From assembly GCA_018333525.1 (NCBI GenBank), contig JAGXTF010000090.1, positions 82,278 to 146,277 of the forward strand: a DNA stretch of 64,000 nucleotides. Reading direction: 5' to 3'. The notes under the pieces were generated by a model. The model made no database searches. It was given only the letters and a program-made list of their open reading frames with translations, and had not been told where the DNA came from. This stretch comes from Bacteroidota bacterium (lineage in GTDB: Bacteria; Bacteroidota; Bacteroidia; NS11-12g; UBA955). Shown here one piece after another: positions 27,380 to 36,612 of the stretch. Numbering within the stretch: the first letter of the stretch is position 1; every line of letters begins with the position of its first letter. Position numbers and translations under genes: made by a program.

Positions 27380-28153
27380 TTGGAAGAATTCTATTTTAAA
27401 GAAACTATTGGGAGGTTTCAAATCTTCTACAGCCCGGATTGTAAATCCACCAATTCCCTGCTGCGTTCCATGATTCCTGCCTACGGAAATCTTGGGCCCA
27501 TGGCGCTTTACACCTTTTGCCAAACAAAGGGCCGCGGACAGGGAACCAATACATGGCTCAGCAATCCGGGAGAGAATTTGGCAATTACGATTGCATTAAA
27601 GCCAGAGGATTTTGGAAATGATCCGGTAACCCTTAACAAGGCTGTAACCCTGGCTGCTGCGAAGGCAATTGAAAAAGTCGCGGAAACCGAAGCAGCCATT
27701 AAATGGCCCAATGACATTCTAATCGAAAATAAAAAATGCTGCGGCTTACTCATGGAAACGGCTAAAATTGGAAAAGACAATTATTTATTTGCCGGAATCG
27801 GTATCAACGTGAATCAAAGCAAGTGGCCGGCAAACCTTAAAGCCATCAGCCTGAAGAATACCGCTAAAAAAGAACTTAATCTGGATAAAGTAATGCGGGA
27901 GTTGATGCTGGCTATATGTATTTATACCAATGATATAGTTAATGAGCATTCCTTAATTTCCAAGGAATTTAATGAAAACCTCTGGATGCGAAAAATGCGG
28001 GTGATTTTGGAAACTCCTGAAGGAGAAATGGAGGCAGAAATGGAGGAAGTGGATGAAAAAGGGAAGTTGGTTTTCCGGAATTCGGAAGGCAAAGTGTACA
28101 GTTTACACCACGGTCAGGTGCGGATCTCGAAAAAAAATCCGGGATTTTTATAA
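27380..28153 (+). CDS. birA: Biotin--[acetyl-CoA-carboxylase] ligase, without DNA-binding domain
   Basis: 257 aa from TTG 27380. An ATG at 27314 would add 22 residues that overlap the rsfS start and look non-homologous. Motifs: STNSLLRSM, KGRGQGTNTWLS (biotinyl-AMP loop, GRGQ instead of GRGR), KWPNDI with the catalytic Lys, and GIGINVN. C-terminal SH3-like domain about 215-255. No N-terminal helix-turn-helix, so it biotinylates but should not repress transcription. Confidence 0.92.
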   Translation: MEEFYFKETIGRFQIFYSPDCKSTNSLLRSMIPAYGNLGPMALYTFCQTKGRGQGTNTWLSNPGENLAITIALKPEDFGNDPVTLNKAVTLAAAKAIEKVAETEAAIKWPNDILIENKKCCGLLMETAKIGKDNYLFAGIGINVNQSKWPANLKAISLKNTAKKELNLDKVMRELMLAICIYTNDIVNEHSLISKEFNENLWMRKMRVILETPEGEMEAEMEEVDEKGKLVFRNSEGKVYSLHHGQVRISKKNPGFL

Positions 28154-28203
28154 ATTCCATCCAACCATTGTGGAACTTGCAAGTCTAAAGGAAAACCATT
28201 GCA

Positions 28204-29862
28204 ATGGACAGAAGGGAATTTATTTCGATGAAGCCGACGGCAGCGGCCTCACCGACGGGGATTAAAGTGGCCAATCGCCGAACATCCACAGGTCTTGCCA
28301 AATACAGCGGAAGCTGGACCCAGGCAGAAGCCAAACACTTGCTTTCCAGAACGCTTTTCGGATTCAAAACTTCGGAACTCGCTTCTTTCACTTCCAAGGG
28401 ATTGGACACCGCAGTTGCAGACATTCTGAATGTGAGCAGCACTGCACCCAACCCGCCGCTAAACAACTACAGCAGCGCGGACCCCAATGTGCCACTTGGC
28501 AGTACCTGGGTAAATGCCAATCAGGATCCTACTTATAACCCACAACGTCGTACCAGTTTTAAAACCTGGTGGACCAGTTTGCTGATTCAGCAAGACGCAA
28601 CCATTTTGGAAAAAATGGTGTTGTTTCTGCACAACCATTTTGCCACGCAAACCGAGACGATAGATGATCCGCGCATGATTTATAACCATAACGCCATGTT
28701 GAGGGCCAATGCGCTTGGTAATTTTAAATCTCTGGTGAAATTGGTAACCAAGGATGCCGGAATGCTGATTTACCTCAATGGTGCGTTGAATACCAAAGCT
28801 GCTCCCGATGAGAATTATGCACGTGAACTTCAGGAATTGTTTTGCGTGGGCAAAGGTCCGGATTCAAAATACACGGAAGACGATGTGAAAGCCGCGGCAA
28901 GGGTGCTTACAGGCTGGCGCGTAACACGAGGCGCAAATCCGGTTATCGTAAGCTTTGACAGCACCAAACATGATGCTACGGATAAAGTTTTTTCATCCTT
29001 TTACAGCAATGCCACTGTTACCGGGGAAACCGGCAGCACAGCGGGGGATCTTGAATTGGATGACCTTTTGAACATGATATTCTCTGTGGATGAAGTAGCC
29101 AAATTCATCTGCCGAAAGCTATACCGCTTTTTCGTATATTATGAAATAGATGCGGATACTGAAACCAATGTAATCATACCCTTGGCGAACCATTTCCGCA
29201 CCAACAATTATGATTTAAAACCCGTGTTGGAAAAGCTCCTTTTAAGTGAGCATTTTTATGACATGGCAAACCGTGGCTGTTACATCAAAACGCCAATGGA
29301 CCACGTGGTTGGATTTGCAAGGCAGACCGAAATGGCATTTCCGGATACTTCGAAAGGGGTTATGGTGCAATACGACCATTGGGCGCTATGGTATTACTAT
29401 TCGGCTATAATAGGTCTGGATATAGGAGATCCGCCGAATGTGGCGGGCTGGCAGGCTTATTATCAGGAGCCGCAGTATTATGAAATGTGGATCAACAGCG
29501 ACAGCTTACCCAAGCGGAATCAATTCACAGACTATTTACTTTTTGCCGGATATAGCAAGAGCGGGTATACTACCAAAGCCAGTGTACTGGACATGGCAGA
29601 CCGCACTTCCGATCCGCAAACTGCAGATACTCTGGTTGCGGATAGTCTTGCCCTGTTGCTCCCCATGGATGCCAGCAGTTCGTTGAAGGCAAGTGTCAAA
29701 TCTGCACTGTTACCTGGCGGAATTCCAGATTATAACTGGAAAGATGCCTGGAATACCTATAAATCAAATCCTGGGAACACCACCAATACCAAGAACGTGG
29801 AGAATCTCCTCATTCTGATGTATAAATCGATTATGAACCTTTCTGAATACCAGCTCATCTAA
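28204..29862 (+). CDS. DUF1800 family protein
   Basis: 552 aa. Typical DUF1800 blocks are visible: AEAKHLLSRTLFGF, WWTSLLIQQDATILEKMVLFLHNHFAT, NYARELQELFCVGKG, AARVLTGWRV, FICRKLYRFFVYYEID, LLLSEHFYD, and DPPNVAGWQAYYQEPQYYEMWINSD. Function unknown; the family is nearly always followed by a DUF1501 protein, as here 11 nt downstream. No obvious signal peptide in the first 30 residues, which is odd for a partner of an exported protein. Confidence 0.92.
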   Translation: MDRREFISMKPTAAASPTGIKVANRRTSTGLAKYSGSWTQAEAKHLLSRTLFGFKTSELASFTSKGLDTAVADILNVSSTAPNPPLNNYSSADPNVPLGSTWVNANQDPTYNPQRRTSFKTWWTSLLIQQDATILEKMVLFLHNHFATQTETIDDPRMIYNHNAMLRANALGNFKSLVKLVTKDAGMLIYLNGALNTKAAPDENYARELQELFCVGKGPDSKYTEDDVKAAARVLTGWRVTRGANPVIVSFDSTKHDATDKVFSSFYSNATVTGETGSTAGDLELDDLLNMIFSVDEVAKFICRKLYRFFVYYEIDADTETNVIIPLANHFRTNNYDLKPVLEKLLLSEHFYDMANRGCYIKTPMDHVVGFARQTEMAFPDTSKGVMVQYDHWALWYYYSAIIGLDIGDPPNVAGWQAYYQEPQYYEMWINSDSLPKRNQFTDYLLFAGYSKSGYTTKASVLDMADRTSDPQTADTLVADSLALLLPMDASSSLKASVKSALLPGGIPDYNWKDAWNTYKSNPGNTTNTKNVENLLILMYKSIMNLSEYQLI

Positions 29863-29873
29863 TTACAGCCAAA

Positions 29874-31445
29874 ATGAAAAGAAGAAATTTTCTCAAAGCA
29901 TCCGGCGCAGCAAGCCTCACCCTTGGTGGATTCGGAATAAAAACCTATGCAAAGTCACCCCTGCTGCAAATGCTTGCCGGCAGGGCTGCAAGCAACGATA
30001 AAGTGTTCGTATTGATTAATCTGGGTGGTGGCAATGACGGCCTGAACACCCTGATTCCCCTTGATCAATACAGCAATCTTTCCAAAGCCAGGAGCAATGT
30101 GTTAATACCCGATACCAAAGTCCTCAGCCTCAGCGGTAAAACCGGAACAGGGTTCCATCCCTCCATGACAGGACTGCAGGGATTGTATAATGATGGTTTG
30201 GTGAATGCAGTTCAGGCAGTAGGTTACCCATCTCCCAACTTTTCGCACTTTCGGTCCACCGATATCTGGATGACAGGTTCAGACACGAATGAAAATTGGA
30301 ATACAGGGTGGATGGGGCGCTATTTGGATGGGGAATTTCCTGGATTTCCGACAGGTTATCCAAGCACTGCCATGCCGGATCCGCTCGCCATACAAATAGG
30401 TTCTGTAGTGAGCTTGGCCTTTATGGGACCTACAACTACCATGGGGATGGCCATTACGGATCCAACCAGTTTTTATAATCTGGTGGATGGAAAGGTAGAC
30501 AGTGCTCCAAACAGCAAATACGGCAAGGAACTCACTTATATACGCCTGATTGCGCAGCAGACGAATGAATACAGCACTGTTATTAAAGCTGCTGCAAACA
30601 ATGGTGCCAATCAGAGTACGAAATATGCGACAAACAACAATTTGGCGCAGCAGCTCAAGATAGTGGCAAAACTCATCAAAGGTGGATTGAAAACACCTGT
30701 TTATATGGTGAATCTTGGTGGATTTGACACCCATAGTGCACAAGTAGACGCCGCAGATACCACCAAAGGGGCGCATGCCACCTTGCTAGGACAATTGAGT
30801 GACGCAATTGCTGCATTTCAGGACGATTTAACCCTGATGGGAATTCAGGATCGTGTTGCTGGAATGACATTTAGCGAATTTGGACGAAGGATACAGAGCA
30901 ATTTCAGCATAGGAACCGACCACGGTGCCGCAGCGCCATTATTTGTTTTTGGAACCGGGGTTCAAAGCGGAATCATTGGTGCCAACCCTACCATTCCCGG
31001 TACAACTACGGTTAACGATAATGTTCCCATGCAATACGATTTCAGGCAGGTATATGCCAGCGTATTCAAAGACTGGTTTGGACTTGCAGATGCAGAAGTA
31101 AAAGCGGCAATGGGAGGAAAAGATTTTACCATTTTGCCAATTTTCAAGGGAAGCAGCAGTGGATTGGAAGATTGGGCAGACCAGATGAGCAGAATTTATC
31201 TGGAGGATGCCTGGCCAAATCCGGCGCAGGGCGACGTAAATTTCCGTTTCTACACCGATGGTGGAAATGCGGAACTGGTGCTTTTTGATGCTCTGGGCAA
31301 CAAAATACGTACTATCGCTTCCGGCAAGAACCCGTTGGGAGACCATACCGTAAGCACCAATGTCACCGGCCTGAAACCGGGCAATTATTTCTACCAGTTG
31401 TCACAGGGAAATAAAAAAGTGACCAAAGTGCTGGTGGTGAAATAA
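29874..31445 (+). CDS. DUF1501 family protein with Tat signal and T9SS sorting domain
   Basis: 523 aa. Tat-type N-terminus (MKRRNFLKASGAASLTLGGF). The DUF1501 core, related to the alkaline phosphatase/sulfatase fold, shows LINLGGGNDGLNTLIPL, VGYPSPNFSHFRSTDIWMTG, NLGGFDTHSAQ, TFSEFGRRIQSN and GTDHGAAAPLFVFG. From about 445 a type A T9SS tail follows: AWPNPAQGDVNFRF, LVLFDALGNKI, LKPGNYFYQLSQGNKKVTKVLVVK split at the family Gly/Tyr positions. Predicted to cross the inner membrane by Tat and the outer by T9SS. Enzyme activity unknown. Confidence 0.92.
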   Translation: MKRRNFLKASGAASLTLGGFGIKTYAKSPLLQMLAGRAASNDKVFVLINLGGGNDGLNTLIPLDQYSNLSKARSNVLIPDTKVLSLSGKTGTGFHPSMTGLQGLYNDGLVNAVQAVGYPSPNFSHFRSTDIWMTGSDTNENWNTGWMGRYLDGEFPGFPTGYPSTAMPDPLAIQIGSVVSLAFMGPTTTMGMAITDPTSFYNLVDGKVDSAPNSKYGKELTYIRLIAQQTNEYSTVIKAAANNGANQSTKYATNNNLAQQLKIVAKLIKGGLKTPVYMVNLGGFDTHSAQVDAADTTKGAHATLLGQLSDAIAAFQDDLTLMGIQDRVAGMTFSEFGRRIQSNFSIGTDHGAAAPLFVFGTGVQSGIIGANPTIPGTTTVNDNVPMQYDFRQVYASVFKDWFGLADAEVKAAMGGKDFTILPIFKGSSSGLEDWADQMSRIYLEDAWPNPAQGDVNFRFYTDGGNAELVLFDALGNKIRTIASGKNPLGDHTVSTNVTGLKPGNYFYQLSQGNKKVTKVLVVK

Positions 31446-31487
31446 AAATTGCCTTGATGCGTTTTAACTTGCGTCCATAGGGTCGCC

Positions 31488-32624
31488 ATGAAATCTATTT
31501 TCTCTGTATTTATTTTCAGTTTGGTCTCTATTAGTTGTATGGCTCAATACGGTTATTATCCCGATTTGCTGTCATGGAGCTATTCCACACTAAGTCGTAA
31601 TTCACGCATGTGGCGCACTTTTGAACCCGATTCTCAGATGAAGCAAATGAAAATCGTATCCTTACAGGTGGTGCATTTTGAAAAGAAATTCAAAGGGAAA
31701 TCCAAAAAGAATTCAAAATACGTAGCCTTTCTCGATAGCAATGGAATTCCGGTGAGGGAGGTGTTTTACAAAAATGGACGCATTTCGGAAGAGTTGGAGC
31801 GCACTGTAAGGCCTGACGGAAAAGTAGAACACCTGGTTTATCATATCAGCCAGGTAAAAGCATTCGAATATTTTCAGGAATTTAACGATTCTGGTAAACG
31901 CACTTCTTATAGATATTATAGAAAAGGGAAATTGCTGCGTGCTACAAAAACATTTTATAATGAAAAAAGCAATGTCATAAAAAGTTTGGATTATGAGCAA
32001 GACACCATTCAATATCAATCAGAAACCGATTATTATTATGAAAATGATACCGGTCGATTAATGTATGCAGAAATGCTGAACTCAAAAGGGAAACGCGAAT
32101 ACCGTTGGGATTATACTTGTACAGACATGGGTGCAGCGACCCGAATAAAAATGAGAAAAGAAGCCAGATTTTGTGAATCCAAAAGCAATTTGGCAAATGG
32201 GCACCGGCAGGAGGTTTGGACTTCGCGGTATCAAGGGAAAATCAGACGTTGGGTTACAGAATTTGACAGTATAAATCGGGTTGTTTCGGAATATTTTTAT
32301 GCCGGGAAATCCGGAGAACTTTTAGAAACAGTTACTACCTGGGAATACAGCGAATTCGGTATATCTAAAATACGTTTGTATTATGAGGGTAAAAAAAAGC
32401 GGTACATTTCTTCGAATTATAGTCAGTATTTTGATTCTAACTGGAAAGAGCAGAAAAGTATCAGCACTACATATCGCAAAAATGGGAAGCTGCTGCAGGC
32501 TTATCAAACCACATATACCTATAGAAATGAATTGCTGGTATTGGCCACCGGAGAGAATTTGAAACGACCCCAAAAGCGGCAGTGGATTTCAGAGCTGGAA
32601 TATTTAACAGCGCCGTTGCCTTGA
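31488..32624 (+). CDS. Secreted protein with YwqK/MORN-like repeats
   Basis: 378 aa. Signal peptide MKSIFSVFIFSLVSISCMAQ. The mature part consists of repeats of about 25-30 residues of the type FYKNGRISEE, YYRKGKLLRATKTFYN, YYENDTGRLMYAEML, FYAGKSGELLETVTTWEY, like the YwqK toxin-antitoxin/MORN class of beta-hairpin repeats. Very rich in Tyr, Lys and Ser. Stands alone between the DUF1501 gene and tRNA-Gln. Outer-membrane or periplasmic location likely; function unknown. Confidence 0.7.
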   Translation: MKSIFSVFIFSLVSISCMAQYGYYPDLLSWSYSTLSRNSRMWRTFEPDSQMKQMKIVSLQVVHFEKKFKGKSKKNSKYVAFLDSNGIPVREVFYKNGRISEELERTVRPDGKVEHLVYHISQVKAFEYFQEFNDSGKRTSYRYYRKGKLLRATKTFYNEKSNVIKSLDYEQDTIQYQSETDYYYENDTGRLMYAEMLNSKGKREYRWDYTCTDMGAATRIKMRKEARFCESKSNLANGHRQEVWTSRYQGKIRRWVTEFDSINRVVSEYFYAGKSGELLETVTTWEYSEFGISKIRLYYEGKKKRYISSNYSQYFDSNWKEQKSISTTYRKNGKLLQAYQTTYTYRNELLVLATGENLKRPQKRQWISELEYLTAPLP

Positions 32625-32641
32625 TTTTACCAGTAAACAGG

Positions 32642-32672
32642 TTGAAATTTTCATATTACTGTTTTATCTTTG
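32642..32672 (+). promoter_or_regulatory. Promoter of tRNA-Gln
   Basis: TTG at 32642-32644, a 20-bp spacer and TATCTTTG at 32665-32672, followed by CACCCCCG. Matches the Bacteroidota consensus and shares TTTGCACCCCCG with the tRNA-Glu promoter at 26940. Confidence 0.75.
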
Positions 32673-32721
32673 CACCCCCGTTTGAAAAAGAATGGGTGTT
32701 TTACTCCGGTAAAACAAAGAT

Positions 32722-32794
32722 TGTCCGATGGTGTAACTGGCAACACGTCTGATTTTGGTTCAGAAGAGTCTAGGTTCGAGCCCTAGTCGGACAA
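32722..32794 (+). tRNA. tRNA-Gln (anticodon TTG)
   Basis: 73 nt: acceptor TGTCCGA/TCGGACA with A73, anticodon arm CTGATTTTGGTTCAG holding TTG, T-arm TAGGTTCGAGCCCTA. CCA not encoded. Seventeen nt before the first possible prs start, so prs may be transcribed with it. Confidence 0.95.
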
Positions 32795-32855
32795 CAAACA
32801 AGCAGGTTTCATGATAATTCCGCAATACCGCGGGGTGAAAGTAGAACAAAACGCA

Positions 32856-33842
32856 ATGTCATCATTAATAAATCAGGTCAAGATCTTTTCCGGAGGAGCG
32901 TCTCAAGCTCTTACACGCGGAATCTGTGAATTTTATGGTATTGAACAGGGCAACCTTACGGTGAGCAAGTTCAGCGACGGAGAGTTTCAGCCCGTTTACA
33001 ATGAAAGTGTGCGCGGTTGCGACATTTTTATTGTACAGAGCACCAATCCGCCAGCAGAAAATTTGTTAGAGCTGCTGATGATGATAGATGCCGGAAAGCG
33101 GGCCTCTGCTAATTCCATTACCTGCATTATTCCCTATTACGGTTTTGCCCGTCAGGACAGGAAAGACAAACCCAGAGTTTCCATTGCCTCTAAAATGGTA
33201 GCGGATATTTTGAGTACCGCAGGCGCGGATCGGGTAATCACCATGGAACTTCACGCACCGCAAATACAGGGATTTTTTAATATCCCCGTGGACCACCTGG
33301 AGGGCTCCATCATTTTTGTTCCTTACATACGCACCCTGAACCAGGACAATCTGGTAATTGCGGCGCCGGATGTGGGAGCCAGCAATCGTATTCGCGAAGT
33401 GGCCAAAGCTTTGAATTTGCCTATGGTTATTTGCGACAAAGAGAGAAAGCGTGCCAATGAGATTGCCAACATGACTGTGATTGGAGATGTGCAGGGCAAA
33501 GAAGTGGTAATCATCGACGATATTATTGATACCGGCGGAACCTTGTGTAAAGCCGCAGCCATGTTGAAGGAAAAAGGAGCCATAAGCGTTCGTGCTATGT
33601 GCTGCCATCCTGTATTGTCTGGTAAAGCATATGAGAATATCGACAATTCGGTAATTACCGAATTGGTAGTAACCGATACAATTCCGTTGAAGAGCCATTC
33701 CGAAAAGATAAAAATACTATCCGTGGCACCATTGCTGGCCAGAGCCATTCGCAATGTGCATGAAAACGGAAGTGTGAGCTCACTTTTCAAACAGATTTAC
33801 AATCCGGGTTCACAAACGAATCTGGAATTAAAAAGCAACTAA
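32856..33842 (+). CDS. prs: Ribose-phosphate pyrophosphokinase (PRPP synthetase)
   Basis: 328 aa from ATG 32856 (an ATG at 32811 would add 15 residues). Makes PRPP from ribose 5-phosphate and ATP for purine, pyrimidine, NAD, His and Trp synthesis. Motifs: VKIFSGGAS, FSDGEF, GYFARQDRK-like YYGFARQDRKDKPRVS, the active-site loop near DKERKRANE, and the PRPP-binding VVIIDDIIDTGGT. Lies 14 nt before rplY and probably shares its terminator at 34449. Confidence 0.95.
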   Translation: MSSLINQVKIFSGGASQALTRGICEFYGIEQGNLTVSKFSDGEFQPVYNESVRGCDIFIVQSTNPPAENLLELLMMIDAGKRASANSITCIIPYYGFARQDRKDKPRVSIASKMVADILSTAGADRVITMELHAPQIQGFFNIPVDHLEGSIIFVPYIRTLNQDNLVIAAPDVGASNRIREVAKALNLPMVICDKERKRANEIANMTVIGDVQGKEVVIIDDIIDTGGTLCKAAAMLKEKGAISVRAMCCHPVLSGKAYENIDNSVITELVVTDTIPLKSHSEKIKILSVAPLLARAIRNVHENGSVSSLFKQIYNPGSQTNLELKSN

Positions 33843-33855
33843 AAATAAAAACAAT

Positions 33856-34434
33856 ATGAAAACCATTCTTTTAAAAGGAGAATTGCGCAACGGATTGGGC
33901 AGTAGCTCATCCAAAGCACTGCGCAGCGAAGGGAAAGTGCCATGTGTGATGTATGGTGCCGGCGAGAACTTGAATTTTGCCATTTATCAGGCCGATTTTA
34001 AAAACCTGATCTATACTCCCAATGTATTTAAAGTTAAAATTGAAGTAGGAGGAAAAACCTATAATGGTATTTTGCAGGACGTTCAGTACCATCCTGTATC
34101 CGAAGCTATTTTGCACGTAGATTTTATGGAAGTAAAAGAAGGAAGTGCTGTAATTATGGAAATTCCAATTCGTGTGGTTGGAAACTCTCCGGGAGTTCGT
34201 GCAGGTGGTAAGCTGGTGAAGAAATTCAACAAGCTCCGCGTTAGGGGTGCAATTGGTAATCTTCCGGATTATATTGATGTAAATATTGATACATTGGAAA
34301 TTGGACAGAGTGTAAAAGTGAAAGAAATATCCGTTACCGGATTTGATATTTTGGATGCAAAAGAAAATGCAATTGTGAGTTGCAAAACCACAAGGGCATT
34401 GATGCAGGCCGAAGCAGGTGCACCATCGAAATAA
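33856..34434 (+). CDS. rplY: 50S ribosomal protein L25 (Ctc type, long form)
   Basis: 192 aa: an N-terminal 5S rRNA-binding L25 domain (LKGELRNGLGSSSSKALRSEGKVPCVMYG, broken here at residues 5-33) plus the TL5/Ctc C-terminal domain with VHVDFMEV-like LHVDFMEVKEG and RGAIGNLPDYIDVNIDTLEIG. The prs-rplY pairing is very common in bacteria. Followed at once by a strong terminator. Confidence 0.93.
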   Translation: MKTILLKGELRNGLGSSSSKALRSEGKVPCVMYGAGENLNFAIYQADFKNLIYTPNVFKVKIEVGGKTYNGILQDVQYHPVSEAILHVDFMEVKEGSAVIMEIPIRVVGNSPGVRAGGKLVKKFNKLRVRGAIGNLPDYIDVNIDTLEIGQSVKVKEISVTGFDILDAKENAIVSCKTTRALMQAEAGAPSK

Positions 34435-34448
34435 ATTATTTATTATTA

Positions 34449-34478
34449 AAAAAAGCCCGGAATTTCCGGGCTTTTTTT
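34449..34478 (+). terminator. Rho-independent terminator after rplY
   Basis: Stem AGCCCGGAA/TTCCGGGCT with almost no loop, flanked by a run of A and followed by seven T. Fifteen nt past the rplY stop. Confidence 0.88.
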
Positions 34479-34542
34479 ATGTATGGAACCATAACATTTT
34501 CCATCGCGGAATGGAAATTATGGATTTTATTCTTCCATTGTT

Positions 34543-34790
34543 TGTCATCCTTTTTGCTTTGCCTGCGGCGCAAAAATGGACGCCCAACAATTTCATAAAA
34601 TATTATTAATCCCGGGGTTGAAACCCCGGCTAATCATATTTGACCCCTACGGGGTCAGGCGTTACACCGAAAATTTGGTGTTTCAATCGGTGCATTAAAA
34701 TGTTACATTTGTTTCTATTATAAACTCGAGAAAAAAACTTTGCGACCCGGGATGGCCCATTAGAGAAAGTACTATTACATATTCAAAAAA
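34543..34790 (+). repeat. Composite intergenic element, left half
   Basis: Same orientation as 59605-60115. Carries the TTTTTGC..GCAAAAA hairpin (about 34548-34577), the CCCGGGGTTGAAACCCCGG hairpin with AT-rich arms (34598-34641), TGACCCCTACGGGGTCA (34641-34657), a degenerate TTTCAATCGGTGCATTAAAATG stretch, and GACCCGGGATGGCCCATTAG (34741 on). The right half seen at 3190 and 59820 is missing; AT-rich DNA without a gene follows to 34872. Confidence 0.82.
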
Positions 34791-34872
34791 ATTCGCAATT
34801 AAATGGGAAATAAAAAAGAATATTATTATTAAACATTCGAATTATTTACCCATGGAATTCAATATTATGTTC

Positions 34873-36528
34873 TTAATTTTTAATGAATTTCTGATGAAAT
34901 AAATTTCCATTTTGTTGCAATAGTAACAAATAGGTACCCTCTGGTAACATGCTGATATCCAAACTTTCCACTGCAATATTCGGTTCTAATAACTTCTTTC
35001 CATGGATATCCAAAACAGAAATCAAACAAGGTGTAGAAAATTGCAAAAAATGATGTACTGGATTTGGTTTTATTTGAACAATATATTTTTCTAAAATACC
35101 TTGAGTAGATGCATTTGGAATATCATATACATAAAGTTCCTTACCCGAGGTTCCATTTGTAGCATTCATCCAAACCTTTCCACCGCCAACAAATAGCCAG
35201 TTCATATCTGAAGAGGCAGTTCCCGACGCAATTTGATTGAGCATGGTTGTACCTCCAGCTGTTCCATCGCTTCTCCACAATTCAACACCATTGGTTCCAT
35301 CAGTGCCAACATAATAATAATATCCGTTAAATATATATTCACTTCGAATGGTGCGATATAAAGATTCAGTCAATATCTCACCGTTTGTATGTACCACATT
35401 CAAACCTGAACCACCATTTGCATCTACAATCATAGCTGTTCCTGCAGTACTTCCATCAGAGGCCCACAATTCGTAACCGGAGGCAGAAACCTGTGCAGCA
35501 AATAATAATTTTCCTTTAAGCTCTCCTAATAAATTCATGGTGGTATTTCCATTGCCGGCGGATATGTTTTTTACAATAGCAGTGCCGCTTTGTGTGCCAT
35601 CCGTTTTCCATAATTCAATACCATTAATTCCATCATTGGCATTAAAAAACAAATAACCTCCGGCGACAATAAAATCTGCAGGATAACTGCCAACATTGGT
35701 AGTTGTATTGATATTGGCAAGCATTTCCACAGTGGTACCATCTGTGCGACATAATTCCACCCCTTCTGCAGTACTTTTTATTCCTGAAAAATATAACCAG
35801 CCTTTGTATTCGGTCATGGCATGCTGGTTGCTCACGGTTCCGGAGCCATTTCCGGGCAGAAAGTCTGTTAGAATTTTTGTTCCGCTCAAAGTACCATCGG
35901 TATACCACCATTCCGTGCCATTGGTAACATCATTGGCCCGGAAATACAATCTATTGCCTGAGACATATAAATTTTCAGGGTTGGAATTAATGGTTCCCGA
36001 TGCGATATTTTTAACAATTTGTGTTCCCGAAGTGCTTCCATCTGTCACCCACAATTCATTGCCTACCACACCATCATTTGCAGGAAAATACAGTTTGCCA
36101 TTAAATATCTGAAACATGATTTGACCAGTTCCAAGTCCTGATGTTGAATTAGCACCGATATTCTTCACCATTTTGGTACCGGCACTGCTACCATCTGTTT
36201 TCCAAAGTTCTATACCATTAGTTCCATCATCCGCAATAAAATATACTTCGCCGTTATACTGGGCTGCAACACGATCGTAAAACGAGGATCCACCAGTGTG
36301 GATGTCCATAAGCATTTTGGTGCCGGAACTGGTTCCATCAGAAATCCAGGGTTCTCTTCCATTGATGCCATCGTTTGCAAAGAAAAATGCGCGTTTGTCC
36401 GGCAATACGGCGAGAATTTCAGGATCACTTCCACCGGCTCCGCTTGCTATGTCCTTAACCAACGTTTGTGCGTATGAAGCTGAAGTCAGGAAGAACAAAA
36501 AAGCGGTAAGAGTATTCAGTATTTTCAT
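34873..36528 (-). CDS. T9SS-exported ELWxxDGTxxGT-repeat protein
   Basis: 551 aa. Signal peptide MKILNTLTAFLFFLTSASYAQ. About ten repeats of roughly 45 residues built on GxELWxxDGTxxGTxxVKxI (for example VGNELWVTDGTSSGTQIVKN at 34-45 residue spacing), a beta-propeller-type repeat common in secreted Bacteroidota proteins. The last 75 residues are a T9SS type A tail (QIKPNPVHHFLQF, ISVLDIHGKKLLE, LPEGTYLLLLQQNG). Single-gene unit between sod and the repeat element. Probably a cell-surface or released adhesive protein; ligand unknown. Confidence 0.88.
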   Translation of the reverse strand: MKILNTLTAFLFFLTSASYAQTLVKDIASGAGGSDPEILAVLPDKRAFFFANDGINGREPWISDGTSSGTKMLMDIHTGGSSFYDRVAAQYNGEVYFIADDGTNGIELWKTDGSSAGTKMVKNIGANSTSGLGTGQIMFQIFNGKLYFPANDGVVGNELWVTDGSTSGTQIVKNIASGTINSNPENLYVSGNRLYFRANDVTNGTEWWYTDGTLSGTKILTDFLPGNGSGTVSNQHAMTEYKGWLYFSGIKSTAEGVELCRTDGTTVEMLANINTTTNVGSYPADFIVAGGYLFFNANDGINGIELWKTDGTQSGTAIVKNISAGNGNTTMNLLGELKGKLLFAAQVSASGYELWASDGSTAGTAMIVDANGGSGLNVVHTNGEILTESLYRTIRSEYIFNGYYYYVGTDGTNGVELWRSDGTAGGTTMLNQIASGTASSDMNWLFVGGGKVWMNATNGTSGKELYVYDIPNASTQGILEKYIVQIKPNPVHHFLQFSTPCLISVLDIHGKKLLEPNIAVESLDISMLPEGTYLLLLQQNGNLFHQKFIKN

Positions 36529-36541
36529 ATCTAGGGTTTAT

Positions 36542-36549
36542 CAAATTTA
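36542..36549 (-). promoter_or_regulatory. Possible -7 element for the ELW-repeat gene
   Basis: Minus strand TAAATTTG fits TAnnTTTG, 13 nt before the ATG. The nearest upstream TTG is about 14 nt away, shorter than usual, so support is partial. Confidence 0.4.
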
Positions 36550-36564
36550 TAAAAACCATATTGC

Positions 36565-36598
36565 AAAAAAAAATCCCGGAACTAATCCGGGATTTTTT
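36565..36598 (-). terminator. Terminator of the superoxide dismutase gene
   Basis: Stem AATCCCGGA (36572-36580) and TCCGGGATT (36586-36594) with a 5-nt loop; A run to the left and T run to the right. On the minus strand it ends sod transcription before the ELW-repeat gene. Confidence 0.85.
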
Positions 36599-36612
36599 AA
36601 AATTTCGTTTCA

